A stretch of 64,000 nt of DNA from Enoplosus armatus (GCF_043641665.1 NC_092181.1:1211001-1275000); one strand, 5' to 3'; numbered from the stretch's first letter, positions 13,401 through 25,640 are shown. A program made the numbers and translations. The notes: generated by a model from the sequence alone, not told the origin.

Positions 13401-14254
13401 CTGCAATCAACCATATATCGAGTTGCCTAATTCCTCGTAGGCTCGAAATGACAAACAAGCAAATTCAACAGCCAGGCCAGATCTTTTTCTGTGCTTTGTA
13501 AATGTCCGATTCACCATTCACTTCTGTCCTGTGCGTTTTATCTATAAAGTTTCATGTTTTTTCGATCGAGTCTGCGGGGGCACAATGACATCATCCTAAA
13601 CTGAGTTGGAGGGCGCTGCAATGTGGTCAGATTTATCATATCGGAGTGGTAGCCAACATGCACACCCACACAGCCCATCATTATGTCACATTGCTTTATC
13701 TATGCTGTAGGGAAGAATTACAGATTCCTGGGTTGAGAGTTGTGCATGGCTCCAAGCGATGCACAGTGCCCAACGTGCAGATAATGCAGGTAAAAATAGT
13801 CCAGAAAATACTGAAAGCACTACATGTTTCTACTCTCCTCTAACTGCAACGAGCACACCACTCATATTAGTCTGGTGCAGGCACAGGCTGTGCTTCTAGC
13901 AGGCAGTGGTGCTTAGTTGAATGAACTCAGCCCTTTGTTGTCTGAGTCTATTGACAATGAAGTCTTGTTTTTCCTGAAATTCAGAGGCAAATGAAAAGGA
14001 TCAAACGCAGCACAAATAAACTCACTTCCGTCCTTCCTCTCGGAGCTCTCAAGAAACCTAGCAGCCTCCAGCAAAACTTGTACATTTTTCAGAAAAGTGT
14101 TGATCTGCTCCATGTGGGAGTCTTTCGAGTTGAAGACGTCATTGAAAGGGCAACTAGACATCTCGAAATCTTGCTGGTCCAAGAGCGACGCCTCGGAATC
14201 AAAAAAGAACTCCTCACTCTTCAAACTTCTTCTTTGCCTCTCACTTTTGGCCAT
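7148..14254 (-). CDS. mxi1: mxi1, MAX interactor 1 (5' part: two alternative first exons, exon 2, microexon 3)
   Basis: MXI1 is a nuclear bHLH-zipper repressor that dimerises with MAX on CACGTG sites and recruits SIN3-HDAC through an N-terminal helix, opposing MYC. Four exons are visible: long start 14026-14254, short start 11805-11874, shared exon 2 at 11501-11603 and exon 3 at 7148-7177. Both starts end in phase 1 and splice in frame to exon 2. The long start carries 'CPFNDVFNSKDSHMEQINTF', matching the MXI1-0 isoform that is specific to MXI1 in this family. With 'CEHGYAS' and add3 next door, this favours mxi1 over mxd1 or mxd4. The bHLH-zipper exons are not in the window. Confidence 0.92.
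7516..7543. repeat. (TG)n microsatellite
   Basis: 28 nt of perfect TG repeat in mxi1 intron 2, followed by a diffuse TG/CA-rich stretch to 7650. Confidence 0.95.
9152..9184. repeat. (CA)n microsatellite
   Basis: 33 nt of perfect CA repeat in mxi1 intron 2. Confidence 0.95.
9617..9660 (+). mobile_element. Truncated LINE 3' tail
   Basis: AATTTCTCACCCGGAGATCAATAAAGTATTTCTGATTCTGATC, the same tail type as at 25484-25536, here in mxi1 intron 2. No upstream LINE body is visible. Confidence 0.6.
10416..10443. repeat. (GA)n microsatellite
   Basis: 28 nt of perfect AG repeat in mxi1 intron 2. Confidence 0.95.
11501..11603 (-). CDS. mxi1: mxi1 exon 2 (CEHGYASTFPS)
   Basis: Acceptor TCGACAG|AGTGTG, donor CACAATAG|GTAAGA; 103 nt, phase 1 in and phase 2 out. 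It encodes 'ECEHGYASTFPSNQNTIYQR' and then a basic, Asn/Ser-rich stretch ending 'SNHNR'. 'CEHGYAS' is the MXI1 signature after the SIN3 helix (MXD1 and MXD4 have AEHGYAS). It lies 201 nt from the short first exon. Confidence 0.93.
11805..11874 (-). CDS. mxi1: mxi1 exon 1, short isoform (23 codons)
   Basis: Too short for ORF callers. ATG at 11872-11874 (context GAAGAATGA, A at -3). It reads 'MTAVQLNIQRLLEAAEFLER' then 'RER' plus one base, next to the mammalian short MXI1 start with 'INVQRLLEAAEFLERRERE'. The LLEAAEFLE helix is the SIN3-interaction domain. Donor AAAGAG|GTAAAT, phase 1, the same as the long exon, so the two starts are interchangeable. Confidence 0.93.
12346..12357 (-). promoter_or_regulatory. 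ZNF143/STAF-like motif TTCCCAGGATGC
   Basis: TTCCCAGGATGC on the gene strand matches the core of the vertebrate promoter motif TTCCCAGNATGC, about 480 nt upstream of the short mxi1 start codon. Confidence 0.45.
12868..12885 (+). promoter_or_regulatory. Second ZNF143/STAF-like motif CTACAAATCCCATGATTC
   Basis: CTACAAATCCCATGATTC on the + strand resembles the full ACTACAATTCCCAGCATGC-type site, with two or three changes. It lies at the far edge of the CpG-rich region, about 1 kb upstream of the short mxi1 ATG. Confidence 0.4.
14026..14254 (-). CDS. mxi1: mxi1 exon 1, long isoform (MXI1-0 type), start codon and SIN3-interaction helix
   Basis: ATG at 14252-14254 in a strong context (AAAAAATGG: A at -3, G at +4). 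76 codons plus one base. It begins 'MAKSERQRRSLKSEEFFFDS', then 'CPFNDVFNSKDSHMEQINTF' and 'LKNVQVLLEAARFLESSERK'. The segment VQVLLEAARFLE is the SIN3-interaction domain of the MAD/MXI family. Donor GACGGAA|GTGAGT, phase 1. The head differs from the Pro/Ala-rich mammalian one, but the last 45 residues align well. Confidence 0.93.
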
Positions 14255-14360
14255 TTTTTCCCCTCTGAGTTTGTGCGGCTTCTCCTCTGGCGACGTGCTG
14301 AGCGCAGTAAACAGTGAGGCAGCTACCAGTGGATGCTGCTCTTGTCAGATGGTTCCTCTT

Positions 14361-14370
14361 TTTTTTATGA
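14361..14370 (-). promoter_or_regulatory. TATA-like box upstream of the long mxi1 exon
   Basis: TCATAAAAAA on the gene strand, 107-116 nt upstream of the long-isoform ATG. If used, transcription would start near 14330-14340 with a leader of about 80 nt. A/T-rich runs are common, so this is weak evidence. Confidence 0.3.
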
Positions 14371-16012
14371 ATGCGGGGTGTTTAATGTGGAGCAGTGGCC
14401 AATGTCAGTAGATGGTGGTGCATGGGAAAAAGAGAGCCCGGCCCCCCTCTGCCTGAGGAGTCCGCATGGTCCCTGTGCCCGTCACTGGAACACTTTCTGT
14501 TATAAAGGACAACAAATAAATTCGTACATTCACATGTCAACGTGACATAATTACACTTTGTATATGCTATTTTGTACACAATCAGATTCTGATATCGTTA
14601 TATCTATTAGTAAGTGGAATTAAGTAGAAGTAAGTAGAATTTGTACTATTACTGTACTGATATGTTACTTAAAGTAGGGAACTGATGCAAAATCCAACAT
14701 GAGCAATTCTCAATGGTGCTCACAAGTTGCATTAAAATGTAAATTTGCAATAATGAGTAAATATAATCACATTACTCAAAAGGTCTTGTGCATTGTTGAT
14801 ATGGTACATAATGTAAGGCATATTATTATTATCCACTAGTCACAGAAACTGATGCAGTAATACAGTAATAGAAAATGAAAGTGAATGAAAACAAACATAA
14901 TAAAGGGTGTGATCTGTACGACAGTAGACAGAATTAGAAATTACATTTATAGCAAAGCCACCAATACCCTTTATTTCTGAATGAGCATTTACTGCAAAAA
15001 GCCGAACAGATTTCCTGTTTTCAGTGCTTATGAAGTATGCTACTTCACTAAAAATGACCTTTTGTACTGACATTTTACTAAAGTAGCCAGCTGATGTATA
15101 AGTAATAGCAGTAGTAGTAATGCTAGTATTGTAGCAGCAGTAGCTTGTAGAGGAGGCAGTAAAAGTTGTTTAAGTCGCAGCAGTAGTTGTTGTGATAGTT
15201 GAGTGTTTGCTCTTGTTTTTGTGTGACATTTTAGGCCTCAAAGACATTAATCCCAAAATGGCTTTTCCATAAAAACCCCACCAATCTGTAGTTTGAAGAG
15301 AGGTGAGAGGGGGGGACTTCCATAACCGTGTGGAGTATGACAGGAACGGTAACAGAGAGATAAGTCCTCAGCCTTGATCTTGTGCCATTCTCAGAAGACC
15401 TTTAGCTGAGCTGTTTTTGCACTGCAGCAGAGTCCGTTTTGAACCGGAACATGTTGAGGCAGAGGCCTGTATTCAGCTCTGATACCCCAACCCCCCCCGC
15501 CCCCCCCGCCACTTCAAAGAGCCAGCAGCAGCCCATGACCGTTTGATGTTAAGTTCACAGAGACAGAAACTTTCAAGTCCAACGCACAGGGGAATCTCTG
15601 AAGGTCCCTCCCGCCCCTGCTCCACCTCTCCACCCTCAGTGAGGGGTAGCTGTAGAGGAAGGAAACCCATTTGAGAGCGGTCCTGTTTGGAGTTTAGAAG
15701 GTGCCACCGCCAGCGCATTTACAAAATGAGTGGATTTTGAAAAGCACTCGGCCACATCCTCTTTAGGATTTTACGCCAGCTTTGCCATTTCAGGTTACTG
15801 GGGTGCAGTTTTGTAGGCTTTTTCGTTGCATTTGCCCCCTGCGTTGCATAGCTTCAGGGCATCTTTCCCTCAATGCACTGGCAGTTAATGTAACAGCAGA
15901 GATTGTGTTGTGAGTGTAGCATGGAAAGTTATCATGGCTTGATCATGATATTTTCATTCTCAGTAAGTGTCACAGGGGCTCACAAGCCCAACAGGTCACA
16001 CGTCGCTGTTGT

Positions 16013-16069
16013 CACGTGCCGCAGGGAGGGAGAGCTGAGGAATGATGAAAAGCAGGAAGGAGTCACGTG
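16013..16069. promoter_or_regulatory. Pair of GTCACGTG E-boxes upstream of mxi1
   Basis: CACGTG occurs at 16013-16018 and 16064-16069, both inside GTCACGTG, 51 nt apart and about 1.8 kb upstream of the long mxi1 ATG. This is the core bound by MAX dimers (MYC, MXI1) and by USF/TFE factors. Confidence 0.4.
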
Positions 16070-19000
16070 TCCCAGTAGGTGACACTGGTCACAGAATGAA
16101 GGTAAAGACTTAAGAGAGACTATATAGCTCAGGGGTATGGACGTCCTACAGACACATTGTTTGGAGCCTCCTCCTACCCAGACAGGTCAAACCGTTCCTC
16201 TTCACGCTATCATTCTGATTGAAGGAATTAAAAGGCAACACCTATGTTAAAACAAGGAGACAAGCTTAGTCATAAAGCCACAGAGAACCAGCTCAGACTC
16301 CCAGAGGAGAGACGGGGACAGAGGTCAAATATTTTCAATAAGGTAATTTTTCTGAGCCTAAGGGGCAAACCACAACAACCACCAGCTCATCAGTATGTTA
16401 AAGGGGGAAAAGCCGCTAAATGACAAAATGAATGCTAATATCTCCTAAATGGAAATCAAATGATGTGCTGCAACAAGGATCGTCCATTAACTGTAATGCC
16501 CTTTGACCATCAGTAAAGAATAAGGCTGCAAGTAATTTAACTATTATTTAATCTGTTGATACTTTGTGAAACATGCCCATCACAAGTTCCCACAGCCCAC
16601 TGTGATGTCTACAAATGTTTTATTTGTCCAACCACTTGTCTAGAACCCAACAGTATTTCGATTTAAAATGATATAAAACAGAAAAGCAGTGAATCTTCAC
16701 AGTAGAGAAGCTGTAACCAGGGAATATTTGGTATTTTTATCCATGCTAGCGACGTGGCTCTAGGGATGGCAATGTTGGACGGTTGGTCCAACACTTTGGT
16801 CCAGACTGAAACATCTATAACTATTAGATGGATTGGCATGAAATTTTCTTCATGGTCCCCAAACAATGAATCCTACTGATTTTTTTTTGCTGAGCAACTG
16901 ATTATTTCAGCAGCTGTAAAAAATATATTCTGGAGAGTTTAAATGGAGAGTTATAGTGATGAGGATGGTAAAGCCGAAGTTGCAGCTACAATGATAAAGA
17001 TGTGACAATGCAAGCCCATAATTTATCATAAGTAACTATGTTTTCATATAAAAACAGCGTGAGGCATAGAGACACTGATCTAACTGCAGATCGCCTGGGA
17101 GAAATTGCAGAGTTTGTTTTGCAGGAGCCATTTTGCATCATCCCTGAGTCAACATCATCTATTCAGTCTCTGTGGATTGAGGACATATTAGAGTACCCAG
17201 CAAAATGAAACTCTCAAATCTTCTAAAGGCGGTAACGTACGGATGGGAGACACATTGACAATACAAACGCTCAGCTGTAATGGGTCTCTCTCACCCTTTA
17301 TTGCTTCCTCTGAAAACTCACTGACATTTTCGTAAATGTCAACGATTTACATCATTCTCGGAGGACCACTTCAGCTGGTGGTGTTCATGGGTAATTAGGT
17401 AACATCCACCACGTGCACCTCCACACTTGTGGAGGTAGAGCGGGAGGAAAGGGGAAAAAGTGGGACTGAGTGATATAAGAGGAGGAAATAAGGGTTAAAG
17501 GGTTTAAAGAAATGGAGCGATAGTTGAGAGAGTATCTCTTATCTCTTTACAATAAAAACGCAGAGTGAAACCTTTGTCCTGGCAGTAGGAATTGGTGTAG
17601 ACATTCGAAGAGTGGCCATTCATACTGCTGACCTTTTTACAGCCTTGTATTCCTGTCGGCTAAGCTTTCCAAAACACCAGAAGCACCCCTCTGCTTCCCA
17701 TTCACCAAGTCGGCCTTTTGACCTCAGCCTGTGCTGTTTCCACAAGGTGAGTGAGTAAAAGTATGAACTTTAATTAACTAAGGGAATCACCGGTTTAAAG
17801 AAAAAAGCAACGTACCTAAAAGGTCAAATACTGTAAGCATGTCAAATTAAAAGATGCATATTAAAATAGATTGAAGATGGAGCGTGTGAGTGTCAGCTGC
17901 AGGGTAGCACCACCCTAAATCAACCTCTCTCTTTTGTTTTGGCCTCTGTCCACTGGTGTGGTTAACAAGGCCTCTGAAAGAGACCCTCATCCTTAACCTA
18001 TATGTCTTCTCCTCATCAGTCACAATAGGTATTTGTTCTCCATGGGAGGTCAAGCTTGATCACGTAAACACTGACATGTCCTGCCTGCAGTTTTTTTCTC
18101 CTCCACAGATCAATTACCGTAATTATAGGCTTACATGTGAACCAACCAACACACACACACACACATCTGCAAATCCCAGGTTGAATTGTTCCAGCTACAC
18201 AACAAATAGCTACCACTGTGTTTCAGTTATGTCTTGTTTACAAAACTCACTGTGCAAACGGACAGCAAGCTAGCACAGGTGCCTGAGCGTAATTGCTGCC
18301 TGCTCAAAACAGCGTCCATCAGATAGAGCGAACACTTGTTCAGGGAAAATGACGGGGTGAGAGTGACAAAGCATTTTTTTTTTCGTGGGAGCCTCTTCAA
18401 CTGACCTCATGTTGACACCGGGGGCTATGCTACAGTCAGTGCACTTATTTTCCCAAAGGCCCCCTAGCTGTGTGGTTCTCTGCTTTGTCAGGGCTTTCTA
18501 GCCAAGATACTAATCTGTCTTCCATCAAGATTGCAGTCAGGCTTTTCTTTTGTTTGGCTTGAACCGTGCGGCTGCTGGGGAAAGGCTTCCTGGGTATTAT
18601 CTCCATTCCAGGATATTCTCAGCCCTTCCTTGTGATACAGTATCAAAACAACACATTATACAGCTGCACCCCACCCTGTTCCTCAAATCAGCACCGCTGA
18701 TGCGACTACTACTGCACCTCTCAATCTCAATTCTCACTTCCTGTCTCAACACTCTCCCCGGTGCATTTTTTCACTGTTCTTTCTGAATTTCACTCCAGTG
18801 TCCCATGGTGAGAGAAGACATCCAAAATACTCACATCACTCACAAACATGCTGATGAAATGACAGTGTGGGTGAAACAAAAACCTGTTAGGCGACAGACT
18901 GGTGTTGCCCCTCCCCAGGCGATTGCCCTTTGGCTCTCGGTGACCATTGTTTGCTTCTGTTCCCAGGCACTGACATCTGGTGACAATGGCCACGGCGGGA

Positions 19001-19141
19001 AAGAGGAAAGAGAGCCTGCGAGCACACACTTGCACAAATGCATACATACAAACACACACAAAGAAACACACGGACATTTGCAGACATCAGAGAAACAACC
19101 ACACTGGAGTGGATACAGAACTGAAACAAAGAGCAAAACTG

Positions 19142-19146
<5 letters not shown>

Positions 19147-19200
<54 letters not shown>
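19147..19200. repeat. (CA)27 microsatellite
   Basis: 54 nt of perfect AC repeat; it creates false ORFs on both strands. Confidence 0.95.
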
Positions 19201-19203
<3 letters not shown>

Positions 19204-22200
19204 TACAAGTTTATGAACAGAAAAGAAAGCAAACTAAATCTCTGCACAGAAGTGAACTCGAAGGAAAGAGACGAGCCAAAAATGAACGACAACACAAATA
19301 AACACTCACATTTGCAGACGATTACACACACACACACACTCCCCCAGGCATGGGAGGGGCTGAGAGTGACACACACACATGCAGAGCCATACAAAATAAC
19401 GCACAGACCAGTCAGATGTGTAAATGCTTATTAAGAGTGTAGAGGATCACACATACACGCTGTCACACACACATTCTCACCCAGTTAAAGGGGAAAGTTA
19501 AACAGATAGGCAGACACACCAGTGAGAAAACGGTTTTCTTCAGGTCCCATGATAACCTGTCATTTATCCACGGGGGCCTCAGACTGCTGTCTCTGCAGCT
19601 CCACTGGAGGTGTGGCACCGCACTCCCCAAAAACATTACAACAACCCCCCCCCCAGCCACCCGCCTCTACCGTGTGTCTCTGATGTGGGATGCTGCCAAA
19701 TTAGCCAGGAGGGCCTCGGGGCAGCGTGTCTCCTCTGCAAATTAGAGACGAGAAAGAGCAGAGGAAGACCAGAGAGAGAGAGATTGCAGGTTCAAAGAGC
19801 TAATGACCTGCATAGGAGGGGAGCGGTAATGGGAGTCGTGCAAAGGGAGTCGGCGGAGAGAGAGGACGAGAAAGAGACATGACCTCATCCCTGTTGCTTG
19901 TTTAGCCTGATCAGACCAGAAAGTGGCACAATGACATGCATAACATAGTAATTATTTGTGCCATCCACTTCTGTCTCACATGCCACATCTCTTTTGAGGA
20001 GCAGGCTATACAAAATGACTTGTCATGACACAGCCAATGTGATAGCTCCATCAAAGGACATAACTGGCAAGATGGTTTAAGATTCGTCAAAGGCACGATT
20101 TTGTGTCAAGCGACACTAAACTCTTGTACGTGAAAGCTCTGCACGGATTTACTTCACCTCCAGGAACAAATCCTCTCATGACGAATGTTACTGTCATTTA
20201 GACCTAAAGCTGGTTTAGTATTTTTAGGATTTATCAAATAATTGACCACATATCGTAAATGATAATCCAGGCGATATTGTATATTCTTTATGTTGTCGAC
20301 AAACCCAATGAAAAGACCAAAACTGTATCTCAATACTCTCTCACTTCCCTACCCTGTCAGTGGCTCTAAGCCCCAAGTCCATTGATTCCTTGTGAAGACG
20401 TAATTCTTTATAAATAGGTCACAAATATGTACTTTCATTTTTTAAAAAGGCCAAATAATTTCCTAAAACAGCTGGGCAATGGAGTTTTTATCAAAAGTTA
20501 CTCACACAGGAATAAATGGTGCATTTGTTGGGGACTATTTTCAGCAGCGGATTAATACAGATTTGGTCCTCTACTGAGTATTTACAGCAGCAGGATGGTG
20601 TATGTGGGATCAACTCAAAATAAATCACAGCGCCCGTGTTCATCAAAATGAAAATGGTTCCCCGTCTTTGCTCTAAAGTGGATTTTCTGGAATGCTGTCT
20701 GTAAAATTTCTTAGATGTTGCTTCAAGTATAATTTGATGGTTGTATGGTCATTAGTTTGTACATTAAAATACTGCAGATGAAGGTATTAAAACATGGCCA
20801 ACATTAGCTTATCCCCAAAAAACACCAAGCGCTAACACACAAACTACAAACATGGCTTTTGTCCCCAGCACACTCAAATGCAGGCACAATTACACTCTTG
20901 CTCTCATCTTTCTTGTAGCTGTAGACAAGTGGCCTCAGATCCCTGGAGACACCACATTGTGATGATTGTGTGCACTTTCGAGAAGCTAAAGGGGAGGTGA
21001 GAAGAGGAGCCAGAGGAGAGGAAGAGAGCTTCAAGGAAAGAGAGGAGAGGAGAAGATGCTGTGGGAATCCTCCCTCTGTCATTTTCACACTGGCTTCCTG
21101 TTGTCAATGCTCCCATTTCCTCTCCCAGAGGAACGCCTCCATTCCTCTGCTCGCACATCCCACAATTCTCCCCTTTGTTTGTGTTTATTTCCCCTCCTGT
21201 TCTGCTAAATACATTTTCATATTGGGGGGTAATCACCTGTGGTATTCTGTCTGAGTGTAGAAAATAGACAATTTCTGTGTCTGGAAACTGAGACTTGAAA
21301 GAGCTTTGTTGATCACTGACCTTTTTCTTGTTAAAGTCCTTCTCATGTTTAGCTATGCAGGAGCTAATGACTGATCTGATTAGGTCAACACACTGACCCA
21401 CGCACATGCCCCCTCTGTCTTATCTTCCCCTCAGCTACCTCTATCTTCCCTCCCTTTTCGGTTTTTTGTTTTCCCAGTTACTTCTTCCTTTTGCAGTCCT
21501 TCACCTTCCTCCACACAGGGTCTGTCTGCGAATCTCTTCCCCTCCTCCCCCTCCTTCTTCTCCTTTCTGTCTCCTTCTTCTCCTTTCTGTCTGTCTAAGG
21601 AGGGGGGTGGGCAGCAGTCTGGCTGAGGATGCTGCCTGCGAGAGGAGCAGTAACCTTTCTTTGGGTCCTTGCTGATTTCATTATTTGTATTATTGGGAGA
21701 CTTCCACCGTGGCAATCCCATTAGGATAAGACGGGGCCCAGCAGGAGAGGGCGCGCTGCCTGGGGGTGTCGGGTGTGTGTGTGTGTATGTGAGTTCATGG
21801 CGTGGCTGTCCCGCAGGATAAGATACTAAACTTAACTGTATTTACCCGGATTGTCATGGGGGTCTAAATTGTAAATGTCTCAGTTGTGATATTTAAACTT
21901 TCAATAAGTTAAACTTTCATATAGACTTTTACTGACTGAGCTCAGTCAAGCACCACAGGCTGATACAAAAGTTAACATAAGCTGACAATTATAAAAATAT
22001 TATAAAAAATAAACTAAAATGAGCATCACAGTAATGTTTATTGTCCCTTTGTGATATTGCCAGATATCCACTAACAAACAGCTTGACTTCTAAACTGATA
22101 TAAATCAGATATGACAGTTAATAGGGCACCTATATATAAAGGTGACTTAATTTTGTACTATGTGCTATCATTTAATAATTCCCCTCAGATGCAATAGTCT

Positions 22201-25200
22201 ATAAAAAGAAACAGATATTAAACATGTGGCCATCACTGTATGTACTTTTCATGTGAACTACTTTGCACCTTATCGGCCTGAAAGCAAATAAAACAAATGT
22301 CATCTTTGCGTCATGTGGCTTCAGTCTTACTTACTCTAAAGTGAAACTGTAACCAGGGCTTGTCCAACATTTACATACTCATATTTCTGCTGAGTCAGAG
22401 CCCACTGAGATGACTCAGATCAGTTATTGGTGGTGTAAATGCAAAATCATAGCGTTGCTCTCAATATTAGATTTAGGAAACTGTTGTATATAGCTATCAA
22501 GTGTTATTCATTCAATGTAGAAATTGATCAAATTGCCTGAGAGGGTACAAGTGGCCCCTGCACCAGAGCTGTTCTGTACACAAACCTGAGGAGAAGAACT
22601 TTTCAACCTCTTTTCCAGCAACAGGTTGCATGTTCAAATATATTTTTCATGATCTCACAGATGTCTGCTTTCTGCTCGGAAAGATAAATTGTTTTCCCCA
22701 TAAACCTCTCTCGCGGCAGACATTTTGACTTGGCATAGCAGGAAAAGCACAGGTGTAACTGATAACATTAACGACGGCTTCGTTCCTTTTAATGTCCCAG
22801 TAAACAAAGCCAATGAGCCTGCATGATATTGTCCATGGCTGTATTTGGAACCGCCAACTACATACTACCGACAAATGCAGTATGCAGTACATATAGCATA
22901 CTGCTTTTCATATTAGTATGCAGTATGAAACTGTCAAATCGATTTATTTTGCAGTATGCTAGGCCAGGCTTAGCCGGTTTCTGGTTTTGGAAGGGTCCAG
23001 CAATTCAGACTTCCCTTCTCAGACCTCTCTCATGCAGGTAAGGCGTGACCCTGCAACAAACTTTTAAATGAGGCCTTGTAGATCTAATACGAGTGAAGAT
23101 TCAGTAACTATAAGTAAGTGTTGAATGGACCTGAGAAGTGCTAAATGGACAGAAGAACAAGGAAGTACAGTACAATTTGGTTGTCTGTTGATGGCTGATA
23201 ACTATAAAATATTAACCTGTGGCCAACTGCGTAGAAAATAAATGAATGGACTCATGGACTTTTCCATTATGGTGCTCACAGTGTGACTGCAGGGTTAATG
23301 TGAACACAAGATTACATGTTAAAACCCATATCACCCAAAGTGTTTATCCTTATCCCTGTGACCCTGAACCAACCCCTAAAAACTGGACAGGGAGCAACAT
23401 TTTCGGACTGGCAGACAAAATGATTCTGAGCCTGGTGGTAATGTTCCTAATTTTATAGCCACTACACACCTGTAGTCCACGCAGACAGGTGTTTTCACTT
23501 ATGTTGCCTTATTCGACCTCTGCTCAGGACTGTGTGGGTGTGCACAAAATGTGCTTGACTGCCAACTTCTCCTGTTGCACCTGTTCAGGTCGGACAACTT
23601 ACCACGTTATCATTCGTGCATAGAGGTATGTGACATCATGTAATTTCCGGCATAGCTCGCAACTTCAGCCTAACTTGAGGTCTAATCAGCCAGAGTAATT
23701 GAAAACACCTATGTGGGTGTTCAGGACCTTTAAGGAAAGTACCGCCACAGAGTGCAAGTCCATACTTCCTGCCGCCTCTCAGCTACCAGGTGCCTCTGAT
23801 GAAGCCCTTTTATGAGCCGGTGAGGAGCAAGTGTGCTTTCCTTTAGTGGCTGTCCATGAATCAGTGAAGGCTGGCTCAGCAGCTGAAGCACAACTTCATG
23901 TTTCTAGAGGTTGTGATAACTGCACAGACTCTGGTACAGTCTCTGTAAAAGCCAATGTGTCTCTGTCAAAGCCTCTCCATGCGGTACACAAACAGGGAGT
24001 AGAAAAGGAGGCACGATGCTTGAGAGGACAGAAGACAATGCACAAACCCTTCACTGAAAGGCTGGTCTGAATGTATGCATCAGGTGTAAGTCCAATTCAA
24101 TTAACACGAGTGAACTTTCACCAGCAGCCGTACAATAAAGTGTGCCTAGTTGTCTGCCAGGCCCATGGTCGGGGAGTCCTGTTTATCTAGTATATCTTAT
24201 CTGAGAAATATTCCTGCTGGCCCATAGTTACTGGCAGCACCTTGTCTGATCTTACACCGAAAGAAAGCAAATGTCTGCGCATTGTGTTTTGTAAGATAGC
24301 TGCAGCGCTCGAAATGAATCTGGGAGCAATGTTTATTACCATTTTCTGACAAACAATGCTAATTCCTCACTTAGCTATCATTTACGGCCACATCTCTTAG
24401 CTCGCGTCTCCGACGAGGCTCAGAGGGAGCAGAGGAGCGTAGCAGAACAATGAATCATCATGAAAGTGAGGGGGTGGGAACCTCAGCGGCCTCCTTACAA
24501 CATCATCATCTGGAGCCGAACTCCCGCCCTGCACTCATCACCCTGTCAGCTTTAACGCCCCATTTAGTGTCCTTTTTGTAGGATGTGTGTGTGTGTGTGT
24601 GTTAGTGAGTGTAGGAGGGGAGCAGGAGGGGGTGGTGAAGGGCTGAGGGGCCTCATTTAAACTTAAGGGAATGTGGACACATATGCATATGCTACATACC
24701 AAACACATTCACATACTACATAGCCACACTGCCACAGATACATACATGCTCACACACACACACAGCCACACCTGGTCCTATAATGGCCACTGACACAAAC
24801 AGACATCTGTCCCCTAAACTCATGACTGCAGCTACTAAATCCTTATAAGTCTAATACTTCAGTGTTGCTGTCAGCAAAATAAATGTGGTATTACAGGGTG
24901 CCTGGGTCACGCAAGTGATGATCAGAGGGAATGTATGTACAGTGTTTGCTGTGATGCTCAATCTCCAATCTGATATTTGACAAAGAAAATATACAAATAA
25001 AATAGAGTAGACTGGAGGAGTTGCATGCAGATAAAAGCTCAATAATGAAATTAGGGTTGAGACTTGAACATGCTGTTTGTTATCCTCGTGGTAACCATGG
25101 AGATTAAGATCAAATGTCACCACTACACACACACACACATCCATGACTGTCTATCCTTATGAGGACCCTTTACTGACAACGCTCATTCCACATATCCGCT

Positions 25201-25339
25201 AAACCTCAACCATCAGCTCTACATGTGAAACCTGAACCCTTAATCCCTTCCTAACTCGATCCTAACTCTAAAGTAAACCAACTCAAGTCCTAACTGTACT
25301 GTGAGCCACAGCAATGTCCAGAGGAGTGATCAACCCCCA

Positions 25340-25640
25340 TGTGCTACCTGCCCAATACCAAACAGCAGTTAGGCACTAGCTGGTGAACATTTAGGTGATA
25401 AAGGGGCTAGATATTTCCCTCAGGAGTTGGTGAAAAGCAGAACAGAGCAAGAGGTAGAGTGAATATTGGACTTTCATTCATCAGTGTAATTTCCCCCCGG
25501 GGATCAATAAAGTATGTCTGATTCTGATTCTGATCAGGTGGCCATAAACACGACTCCCAATGAATGCTAATTTGTATCTGCTATATGTGTAAATTGCCAG
25601 CTGTTGCTGACAAGTACGCTATAACAACTTGATATAGGTG
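25340..25640. repeat. Unnamed dispersed repeat, copy A, interrupted by a LINE tail
   Basis: Carries ACCAAACAGCAG, CTAGATATTTCCCTCAGGAGTTGGTGAAAAGCAGA, TTCATCA...GGTGGCCATAAACACGACTCC and AATGCTAATTTGT in family order. The conserved junction TTCATCA|GGTGGCC is split by 53 nt of foreign sequence. Confidence 0.6.
25484..25536 (+). mobile_element. Truncated LINE 3' tail nested in a repeat
   Basis: GTGTAATTTCCCCCCGGGGATCAATAAAGTATGTCTGATTCTGATTCTGATCA is the 3' end wording of a common fish LINE class, with its ATTCTG tail. ATCA occurs on both sides, consistent with a short target duplication. Confidence 0.65.

Noticed and set aside
7148..14254. mxd1 or mxd4 instead of mxi1
   Set aside because: Those lack the MXI1-0 type long first exon and have AEHGYAS; here CEHGYAS and the neighbour add3 fit mxi1.
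18805..19434. 209-residue ORF on + and 184-residue ORF on -
   Set aside because: Both run through CA/GT repeats; the proteins are mostly His-Thr or Val-Cys repeats with no splice-site or family support.
20904..21407. 167-residue ORF on - in the intergenic region
   Set aside because: Low-complexity Ser/Lys-rich translation without domain or splice evidence.
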